Positions 6,738 through 11,861 of a DNA stretch of 14,507 bases are shown piece after piece (the stretch's first letter is position 1; the number at the start of each line of letters is the position of its first letter). Origin of the DNA: Candidatus Bathyarchaeota archaeon (GTDB lineage: Archaea > Thermoproteota > Bathyarchaeia > Bathyarchaeales > DTEX01); assembly GCA_018397055.1 (NCBI GenBank), contig JAGTQS010000024.1, positions 5,199 through 19,705 of the forward strand, given 5' to 3'. Under the pieces are notes generated by a model, which saw only the letters and a list, made by a program, of their open reading frames with translations, searched no databases and had not been told where the DNA came from. Position numbers and translations under genes: made by a program.

Positions 6738-7973
6738 CTAAAGTAGTTCGTCGACGTTTTCTTTTATTTTTTGTATACTGTTTACAACAAGGTCTAAGCC
6801 TTCTTTGCCTGAAAGCAGGATCGGATGCGGCAACGTAACTTCTTCGGCTATGTACTTTTCTGCGCCTGGCAGGCTAAGCTTTTCATAGTCTGGAGTCTTA
6901 ATGCCTTTAGGTATTACGGTTTCAAGGTTTTCTTTTTTGAAGGCGGGTTGCTTGTAGAGCGGCATTCCATACCCGCTGCCTGCTGGCACTCCTTCGGCGT
7001 TGAGGGCTTCGATGAACCTTTTTTTGGGGAGACCATTGAACTCTGTTTTGTCGTAGCGTATGACAAAGAAGTAGTAGCCACGCTTTGTTATTCTTGTATC
7101 TCTCCTCAACGGTTCAACCCCGCCTATTCTCATAAGCTTCTCCGCCAAGTACTCGCCGTTCACATGTTTTTCCTCAACCTCTTTCGGCAGTTCGTCCATC
7201 TTTGCCAGCAACAGTGCAGCTTGGAGCTCCGACAGCCGATAGTTGGAGCTAAGAATAAAGTGCTCGTAGCCTGGTCTTCCAACGACTCTGCCGATGTTAT
7301 GTATAAGCCTCGCCCTTTCAGCAAGCACATCGTTGTCTGTAAGGACGATGCCGCCTTCGCCTGAAGCCAGCGACTTGGACTCCTGAAAAGAGAACGACCC
7401 CATGTCTCCAATCGCGCCGACCTTACGTCCCTTCCACTCGGTGCCATGCGCATGAGCACAGTCCTCAACCAGAAACAGGCCGTTACGGCTAACGATTGGC
7501 AGAATCTCGTCGAAATCAACTGGGTAGCCAGCATAGTGAACAACTAACACGGCCTTTGTTTTGTCAGTTATGGAATCTTTTAAGGCTTTAGGGCTTATAG
7601 CCGCAGTTTCTGGGTCAACATCTACGAACCGGGGAACCGCTCCAACCTCGGTGACAGCTGAGGCTGAAGCAATGAAAGTCACGGCTGGAACAAGAACCTC
7701 GTCGCCGAACCCTATTTTTCCCGTTTTTAAGGCGAGCTCCAGCGAAACCGTGCCGTTCGCAACCGCTATACCATGTTTTGCGTTGTGATAGGAGGCGAAA
7801 GCCTTTTCGAACTGTTCCGCTTTCGAGCCTGAGTAAATGCGGCACCATTTCCCGCTTTCTAAAGCCTCGAGAAGAGCCTTCTTAGCCTTGGCGCTTGCTC
7901 TAGGCCAGCTTGGAATTTTGCTTTTCAGCTCAGAAGCCTCTGCGGGACCGCCATTTATTGCTAACTTAGCCAT
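6738..7973 (-). CDS. DegT/DnrJ/EryC1/StrS-family PLP aminotransferase
   Basis: This 411-residue fold-type I enzyme transfers an amino group to a keto-sugar or cyclitol, using PLP. The opening MAKLAINGGP with a nearby WPR resembles the AHBA-synthase/scyllo-inosose aminotransferase branch. Cofactor residues are visible: NGTVSLELAL (73-82) near the phosphate, Asp171 in VEDCAHAHGTEWKG against the pyridine nitrogen, and Lys200 in SFSFQESKSLASGEGG as the Schiff-base lysine. SSNYRLSELQAALLLAKMD (242-260) is the conserved helix after it. No ribosome binding site is seen before the ATG and TATA-like sequence lies just upstream, so the mRNA may be leaderless. It converges on the URO-D/UxuA operon, so a shared sugar pathway is possible but unproven. 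Alternatives are cell-surface sugar synthesis or regulation-free biosynthetic use. Confidence 0.9.
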   Translation of the reverse strand: MAKLAINGGPAEASELKSKIPSWPRASAKAKKALLEALESGKWCRIYSGSKAEQFEKAFASYHNAKHGIAVANGTVSLELALKTGKIGFGDEVLVPAVTFIASASAVTEVGAVPRFVDVDPETAAISPKALKDSITDKTKAVLVVHYAGYPVDFDEILPIVSRNGLFLVEDCAHAHGTEWKGRKVGAIGDMGSFSFQESKSLASGEGGIVLTDNDVLAERARLIHNIGRVVGRPGYEHFILSSNYRLSELQAALLLAKMDELPKEVEEKHVNGEYLAEKLMRIGGVEPLRRDTRITKRGYYFFVIRYDKTEFNGLPKKRFIEALNAEGVPAGSGYGMPLYKQPAFKKENLETVIPKGIKTPDYEKLSLPGAEKYIAEEVTLPHPILLSGKEGLDLVVNSIQKIKENVDELL

Positions 7974-7986
7974 GCAGCATCAACCA

Positions 7987-8008
7987 ATATTTAAAAGCAT
8001 AAATAGAC
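7987..8008 (-). promoter_or_regulatory. TATA-like region for the aminotransferase gene
   Basis: On the minus strand, CTATTTATGC and the following TTTTAAATATT give two overlapping TATA-like boxes 15-35 nt before the ATG at 7973. The upstream one is better placed for a leaderless transcript. Confidence 0.4.
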
Positions 8009-8183
8009 TTTTATGCCTTCGCAAAAGTTTAATCTTTTTCTTCTTTTGTTATTTTTCTTGTTTCTCCCATCTAATATGATTTTTCTAGGCTTCACGGATT
8101 ACGACAAAAAAATTATTAAGTAGGCAAGAACGGGTGAGCGTTATTTTCTTAGTTCAATGCTCCTTCTCACTTTTCTTGCATTT

Positions 8184-8249
8184 CATTTGCTTCTTGATCT
8201 ACGCATATATTGAACGCATTGGCTTCTTGATCTACGCATATATTGAACG
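8184..8249. repeat. 33-bp tandem duplication spanning the stop of the OB-fold gene
   Basis: Bases 8184-8216 and 8217-8249 are adjacent copies of a 33-bp unit containing CTTCTTGATCTACGCATATA, with one mismatch (T8188 versus G8221). The unit includes the last codons and the TAG stop of the minus-strand OB-fold gene. Because 33 is a multiple of three, the second copy repeats the same tail (RSIYA plus stop) in the same frame downstream of the stop. Confidence 0.95.
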
Positions 8250-8900
8250 TTGAACAACGCTTATTTTTCCGTGTTTTCCAATTCTTAATTGGCGTTCTCC
8301 CCTATACCATGCGACGTGCGCGTTTTCGATTTGGACAATGTCATTAACAGAAACCATTCCTATCTGTGACTGAAAAATGCTTAGATTGATGGTTCCCGTA
8401 TCGTCAGCAATTTTGGCATTCACAATAATAGCGTAGCTGCCAAATCTAGTTGCTATCTGAATTGGCTGCGAAACTTTAAGAACCTCCGCTGTTAAGTTTA
8501 AACGTTTCATTCCAACCCTTAAATCCTGAATGTTATAGCTTTTAGTTTCAACCTTTTGTGTAAAGGTTTTCATACTTGATAATCTGTTAGTGAATTCTTT
8601 AAGCGGATTTGTTTTTTCGTTAAGAAGTTTTTCAGACATGTGAAATTGCCCAAGAGCTTCGTGGTTTTTGGTTATAAGAAAAACCATGTAATCCTTTTCT
8701 TTTAATCGGCATTCAACCGTTAATTCTCCGCACGTTAATACCCGCTTTTGGGTTGCAGTAAGAAAACTCTTAAAAAACGTGTCTGAGTCAACACTGTATT
8801 TTAATGAAACTTTAGCAAGATATTCTAGAAGCCGATTGTCTAGTTGCGAATGATTCCTCCAGGTAGGTCGCCCTCGGCAATGCTCAAATTCATGTCGCAT
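8232..8900 (-). CDS. OB-fold nucleic-acid-binding protein (RPA/SSB-like)
   Basis: This protein has 222 residues. The C-terminal part (about 122-216) is an OB-fold of the archaeal RPA/SSB type: NIQDLRVGMKRLNLTAEVLK, then IIVNAKIADDTGTINLSIF, VNDIVQIENAHV and RGERQLRIGKHGKISVV. This is the same pattern as single-stranded-DNA-binding proteins in Thermoproteota. The first 95 residues are unrecognised and include His and Cys (HEFEHC, LTCGELTVEC). No acidic C-terminal tail of the bacterial SSB kind is present; the protein ends in VVQRSIYA, within a duplicated 33-bp unit. The ATG at 8900 follows the Alba stop by 15 nt. No ribosome binding site is clear, so translation may depend on coupling. It is the last gene of the TRAM-Alba-OB operon. 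Confidence 0.8.
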   Translation of the reverse strand: MRHEFEHCRGRPTWRNHSQLDNRLLEYLAKVSLKYSVDSDTFFKSFLTATQKRVLTCGELTVECRLKEKDYMVFLITKNHEALGQFHMSEKLLNEKTNPLKEFTNRLSSMKTFTQKVETKSYNIQDLRVGMKRLNLTAEVLKVSQPIQIATRFGSYAIIVNAKIADDTGTINLSIFQSQIGMVSVNDIVQIENAHVAWYRGERQLRIGKHGKISVVQRSIYA

Positions 8901-8915
8901 TTATTCATTTTCCCG

Positions 8916-9203
8916 TTATTGTCTTGTCATGGTTATCTCGATGGTTGATACGTTCCTGTTCCTGTTTTCGCCTTCTCGTGGCGGCATCTCTTCAGTCCCT
9001 ATGCTAATCTTGCTTACACCCAGTTCCTTCATGAACCTTTTGTTAACAATTTCAGCAACATCTACAGCTGCTGATATTGCTTGTCCTCTCGCCTTTATGA
9101 TAACTTCCTTCGCATCTTTTGAGTTAATATAAGTAAGCACTGCCAAAACATAATTCATAGTAGGCTTTTGACCAATATACACGGTGTTTGAATCTTTAGA
9201 CAT
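8916..9203 (-). CDS. albA: Alba family DNA/RNA-binding protein
   Basis: Alba (Sac10b) coats double-stranded DNA and also binds RNA as a dimer. Family hallmarks are NTVYIGQKPTMNYVLAVLTY near the N-terminus, EVIIKARGQAISAAVDVAEI (whose Lys contacts nucleic acid), and KISIGTEEMPPREGENR followed by the final strand VSTIEITMTRQ. I place the start at the ATG at 9203 (95 residues, MSKDSNTVYIG). A perfect GGAGG (9212-9216 on the complement) lies 8 nt upstream, and Alba proteins usually begin within a few residues of the VYIG strand. An in-frame ATG at 9239 would add 12 residues encoded by the ribosome binding region and is less likely. It lies between the TRAM gene (39 nt upstream) and the OB-fold gene (15 nt downstream). 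Confidence 0.93.
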   Translation of the reverse strand: MSKDSNTVYIGQKPTMNYVLAVLTYINSKDAKEVIIKARGQAISAAVDVAEIVNKRFMKELGVSKISIGTEEMPPREGENRNRNVSTIEITMTRQ

Positions 9204-9211
9204 TCTATACG

Positions 9212-9216
9212 CCTCC
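9212..9216 (-). promoter_or_regulatory. Ribosome binding site GGAGG that decides the Alba start
   Basis: Read on the minus strand, AAGGAGGCG lies 8 nt before the ATG at 9203. This favours the shorter Alba protein over a start at 9239. Confidence 0.75.
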
Positions 9217-9242
9217 TTTCTTATTGTTAATTTTTTCATCTT

Positions 9243-9491
9243 TTACTCAGTTTGGTCGTTGTTTACTTCATCTTTTACAACTTCAGCTGTTGCATATCTT
9301 CGTCCAACCTTGGTTATCCTGATCTTAACGTGATCACCAGGTTTAGCATCTGAAACAAAGATCACGAATCCCTGAATTTTAGCTACTCCAGCGTCTCCCC
9401 TTTGGCTCATTTCTATGACGTCAGCTTCGTAGACTTTTCCTAGCTCTACTGGAGCCTTGTAGCTAAAGCTGCCTCTATTTCTGTATGCCAT
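9243..9491 (-). CDS. Stand-alone TRAM-domain protein (predicted RNA-binding)
   Basis: This 82-residue protein is almost entirely a TRAM domain: PVELGKVYEADVIEMSQRG, DAGVAKIQGFVIFVSDAKPG and DHVKIRITKVGRRYATAEVV. Stand-alone archaeal TRAM proteins bind RNA and some act as RNA chaperones, notably in the cold. The N-terminus MAYRNRGSFSYK is basic and Gly/Tyr-containing, the C-terminus acidic (EVNNDQTE). I choose the ATG at 9491 because GAGGTGA (complement of 9497-9503) lies 5 nt before it. An in-frame GTG at 9500 falls inside that site and would be wrong. It is the first gene of the TRAM-Alba-OB operon; a TATA-like ACTTTATGAC (minus strand, about 9531-9540) may be its promoter. Confidence 0.9.
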   Translation of the reverse strand: MAYRNRGSFSYKAPVELGKVYEADVIEMSQRGDAGVAKIQGFVIFVSDAKPGDHVKIRITKVGRRYATAEVVKDEVNNDQTE

Positions 9492-9496
9492 ACGTT

Positions 9497-9503
9497 TCAC
9501 CTC
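9497..9503 (-). promoter_or_regulatory. Ribosome binding site GAGGTGA for the TRAM gene
   Basis: Perfect GAGGTGA on the minus strand, 5 nt before the ATG at 9491. It rules out the GTG embedded in it as a start. Confidence 0.8.
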
Positions 9504-9751
9504 GCTTTCTGTCGATGAGAAGAAAGATCGTCATAAAGTAAAGGAGAAGACAAAAAGAAGTTTCAATAACTTAACTTTCTGGATTCTTCTTACCTTCGAT
9601 CTCTTCTTGAACAATTAAACAGAACATGGCATATATTAAGGTGTCGTAGCTAGTACCCTATTTGCCAGCTAAGATTAGAATCTTCGTTTAACCAAACCCG
9701 CTTTGAACGGAGCAACAGCTTATTTAATAAGAAAAACAGATAGAAACGAGT
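9504..9751. other. Upstream region of the TRAM operon
   Basis: No ORF is convincing here. A possible TATA box for the TRAM operon lies near 9531-9540 on the minus strand (ACTTTATGAC), about 26 nt before a likely transcript start near 9509. The rest is AT-rich sequence without a clear repeat. Confidence 0.4.
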
Positions 9752-9844
9752 TCAGAATCTTCGATTCTTCCTTCTATTTCTAGCTTCGTTCCTTCTGCTT
9801 TTCGTTCTGCTTGTCTTTTTTCTTTGGGCTCGAACCTTAGTCAT
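9752..9844 (-). CDS. Tiny very basic ORF (30 residues), doubtful
   Basis: An ATG frame encodes 30 residues of which 15 are Lys or Arg (MTKVRAQRKKTSRTKSRRNE then ARNRRKNRRF). AAAGGAAC lies about 11 nt upstream, a weak ribosome binding site. Highly basic miniature proteins exist in archaeal ribosomes, but I cannot match this one to a family. The strand is so purine-rich that every frame yields charged residues. A second frame here also stays open and reads as plausible protein (QAERKAEGTKLEIEGRIEDS), so this may be debris of one broken gene. Confidence 0.25.
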   Translation of the reverse strand: MTKVRAQRKKTSRTKSRRNEARNRRKNRRF

Positions 9845-9874
9845 CTTTTAAGATGTTCCTTTACTCTTTTTTCC

Positions 9875-10087
9875 TTATGTTTTTTCCTCTTTACTTTTCT
9901 TCCAGGTCATTTGTTTTTCTTTGTACCACGTGTAGCCAACTTGACGTTTTATCATTATTCGGTCGATGCCGATGAATTTAACAGCTAATCCTAACAATCG
10001 TTAGCAGCTGGCAATTGCATGTTTTTTATGTAGTCTTCTGACGATTTTCAGCTTATTTTCTTTACCTACAATTTTTTGGTTATATGC
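9875..10087 (-). pseudogene. Interrupted basic protein gene, family unknown
   Basis: One minus-strand frame reads as sensible protein on both sides of a TAA stop (10001-10003). Before it comes VGKENKLKIVRRLHKKHAIA; after it comes RLLGLAVKFIGIDRIMIKRQ and then VGYTWYKEKQMTWKKSKEEK. The first part has no ATG, GTG or TTG start. The second could begin at TTG 9997 to give 40 residues. Helical, Lys-rich sequence suggests a nucleic-acid-binding protein but no family is recognised. The neighbouring 9752-9844 region continues the same purine-rich strand, so the whole may be one decayed gene. It could instead be chance open frame in purine-rich DNA. Confidence 0.3.
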
Positions 10088-10656
10088 TTATTGTCAATGT
10101 ATGTTTTCTTACTATTTTTTTTCTTCAATGTGCAATGGAATCTTATAGATGATTTACATTTTCTGCAATTCGTAACGAGACCTGCTCTTAGTTTACACAC
10201 TTTACATTACCTCATTTACTTGTTTGAAAAGACCCAGTTATTCGATAGGACAAAACCTAGGGGATAAAAGAAACTTTTCAAATATGATGGCGCTTCCACT
10301 CTTATAAAGGCACTGTTTGAACCCTTTATAATAAAATCTTATAAAAAGGTAAAGGTTTATGCCTAAGCACAATTCTGAGAAAAAAGACATACTCTGAATT
10401 TCGCTTAACAATTTTATTAATAAATAATTTATGGATTTATTTCTCAAAATACCTTAAATTTGTCTTCTTTAATAAAAAAGCCAAAAATTAAAGCCCAAGT
10501 TAAAAATAATGGTTGACTGTAGTGATTTTGACGTGCGAACATTTATGATTGTGAGAGATTTGATGTTAAACAATTCTGGAAGCTCGATCTTACCTAAAAG
10601 TCGTGCATAAGAAAATACGGAAGGGTTAGAAAATTGTACATAAATTTGCACATAAA
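10088..10656. other. AT-rich spacer with inverted repeat and TATA-like motifs
   Basis: More than 550 nt with no convincing gene; the open frames here encode low-complexity Phe/Leu/Ile-rich peptides without start signals. The inverted repeat at 10302-10331 lies inside. TATA-like ACATAAATT occurs twice just before the small membrane ORF (about 10638-10659). Confidence 0.5.
10302..10331. repeat. Inverted repeat TTATAAAGG-N12-CCTTTATAA
   Basis: Two perfect 9-nt arms (10302-10310 and 10323-10331) flank a 12-nt spacer. A third related copy, CTTATAAAAAGG, follows at about 10339-10349. Each arm is also TATA-like, so it may mark divergent promoters or an operator. No gene start is clearly attached. 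Confidence 0.5.
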
Positions 10657-10902
10657 TTGTTAACGAAAAGAGCTGTGACTAATGTAAAAAACCCTAGCAA
10701 AGTATGCGTTAGGGTGCGTGATGAACCTCCGAGTGAAAATCTTGTTTTGGTTATGCAGTTATCTGTGGTGGTTATAGCTATGCTGGGCTTCGTTGAGGTT
10801 GTTTATGTCGATATTCTGCACGGCTGGAACGAAAACGTGTTCAACATCATCGTCAGATTGATCGGCACAGTTACAAATACAATAGTCGGCAAGAAGGGGT
10901 GA
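10657..10902 (+). CDS. Small two-helix membrane protein, holin-like in layout
   Basis: A frame of up to 81 codons encodes a short charged N-terminus and two hydrophobic segments (about 27-50, LVLVMQLSVVVIAMLGFVEV, and 61-76, VFNIIVRLIGTVTNTI), ending in the basic tail VGKKG. This short two-helix layout with a Lys/Gly end recalls holin-like or viral membrane proteins, but no family match is claimed. The start is unsure: TTG 10657 sits in the TATA-like repeats, while GTG 10675 or GTG 10714 would fit a leaderless transcript better. Its tail resembles a fragment encoded in the broken frames downstream, so both may belong to the same relic element. Confidence 0.4.
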   Translation: MLTKRAVTNVKNPSKVCVRVRDEPPSENLVLVMQLSVVVIAMLGFVEVVYVDILHGWNENVFNIIVRLIGTVTNTIVGKKG

Positions 10903-10903
10903 G

Positions 10904-11271
10904 AAAAAAGGTTAAGGAAGGACGATGCTCCATCGAGGCTTGGACCCTGCGAGTATTGCCATAAGGATGGCGCGGTGCGCTACTTTGTCGCCGCTAAGCT
11001 ACAGCGCCTAGTCTAATGTGTGATGTGGACTACGCCCACATATGCAGGTTCCTCGAGAAGCAGCTGGTTAAGATCGTAAGGGAGACTGTTGGATTGAACC
11101 GAGAGGTTGCTAACCCGATTTCAACCGGCATAGTTGGCTTGATGGGAACTTGTTGGGCATGTTGATTGGCGTTAAGACGTTGATAGCGGAGGGGGTAGGC
11201 ACCGTTACAATGAGAAAAACGCGTATACAGCTACTATTGGAACATTATTTGGTACTGTGCAAGTATATTGA
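10904..11271 (+). pseudogene. Frameshifted gene remnant (Cys-rich start, membrane-like end)
   Basis: Protein-like sequence passes through all three frames. Frame one reads RLGPCEYCHKDGAVRYFVAA to a TAA at 11014. It is followed through an overlapping ATG at 11016 by CDVDYAHICRFLEKQLVKIV and VRETVGLNREVANPISTGIV, ending at a TGA at 11163-11165. From about 11150 another frame gives LLGMLIGVKTLIAEGVGTVT, and from about 11206 yet another gives YNEKNAYTATIGTLFGTVQV to a stop at 11271. Joined by small indels these would make one protein with a CxxC zinc-type motif, a charged middle and one or two hydrophobic segments. No family is recognised. Alternatively the 49-codon frame at 11016-11165 is a separate small gene coupled by the TAATG overlap. 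Confidence 0.4.
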
Positions 11272-11467
11272 TTTACGGACGCAAGAGTTAAGGGTAACTG
11301 TAACTGTCAAACCCAATACCACCAAGATGGATCAGATAAATTCCTATTTTTGATGGTTGACAAAACTAAGATGTAATGCCACCAAATCTAAATAAATTTC
11401 AATTGCACAATAGATTATCAACAAAATGCTTATTTTCCCAAACAAAATAAAAGGCTCATATTAGAAG

Positions 11468-11506
11468 TAGTTGTAGCAAAGTGTGGCGCCATTACGATTA
11501 CAACTA
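11468..11506. repeat. Nested concentric palindromes
   Basis: TAGTTGTA (11468-11475) and its exact complement TACAACTA (11499-11506) flank the perfect 8-bp palindrome TGGCGCCA (11484-11491). The two centres of symmetry are within half a base of each other. The GC-rich core stands out in AT-rich DNA. Such a layout suits a dimeric DNA-binding or recombination protein, but none is assigned. Confidence 0.55.
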
Positions 11507-11630
11507 ATTTGAATGGCTTAATTCTTTTTCATCAGCGAAAGAAGCGTTAAGGAATTACTTGCACCAACTTTGTAGCTGCTGAGTCAGAACAGAATTAAAA
11601 TGCAAAGACTACAAGTCTCCACTACTTTTG

Positions 11631-11658
11631 CAATGACCCATGATGAGTTGGGTTATTG
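11631..11658. repeat. 10-bp hairpin with 8-nt loop
   Basis: CAATGACCCA (11631-11640) pairs with TGGGTTATTG (11649-11658) with a single G-T pair, around the loop TGATGAGT. It is not followed by a T-run, so a classic terminator is unlikely. Confidence 0.55.
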
Positions 11659-11764
11659 TAACATCAAGAGCCATAAGCCGATTGACAATCCCAGCTCAAA
11701 AAATAGTTTACTTAAAATATGAAAAACCTAAATTCTATCCACCCACGTTTTCCAATAATCCTTC

Positions 11765-11773
11765 AAAAAAAAA
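11765..11773 (-). terminator. Oligo-T terminator for the surface-protein gene
   Basis: Nine A on the plus strand give a run of nine T on the minus strand about 90 nt after the stop at 11862, a likely archaeal U-run terminator. Confidence 0.4.
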
Positions 11774-11861
11774 GTTTCTGAATGTAACACTGGGAAAAGC
11801 ATAGACATTGCTAATGAGACCATTTGTCATCGTTTGCCCAAGGAAACGCGTAATGCACAGA

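Larger units (their letters stand above)
11356..11861. other. AT-rich spacer with palindromes downstream of the surface-protein gene
   Basis: No gene is supported over about 500 nt. The nested palindrome at 11468-11506, the hairpin at 11631-11658 and an oligo-A run at 11765-11773 are the only structures I can see. The oligo-A run reads as nine T on the minus strand. Confidence 0.55.

Noticed and set aside
6825..7364. Long plus-strand frame opposite the aminotransferase gene
   Set aside because: It is the shadow of a strongly supported minus-strand PLP enzyme; its translation is rich in Phe and Cys without any motif.
8184..8249. Possible start of a CRISPR array
   Set aside because: Only two units, directly adjacent with no spacer, and they lie across the end of a gene; this is a simple tandem duplication.
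9826..9840. GGTTCGAGCCC on the minus strand resembling a tRNA T-arm
   Set aside because: The flanking bases cannot form the five-pair stem and there is no acceptor, D or anticodon arm in place.
10076..10267. 63-codon plus-strand frame rich in Phe and Leu
   Set aside because: Low-complexity translation of T-rich DNA, no ribosome binding site, and it lies over purine-rich minus-strand frames that look more protein-like.
10238..10447. 69-codon minus-strand frame
   Set aside because: Very AT-rich, hydrophobic-aromatic composition typical of chance, overlaps the inverted repeat and has no start signal.
11640..11646. ATGATGA matching a box C of a C/D guide RNA
   Set aside because: No CTGA box D follows within a usual distance, and the bases are part of the hairpin loop.
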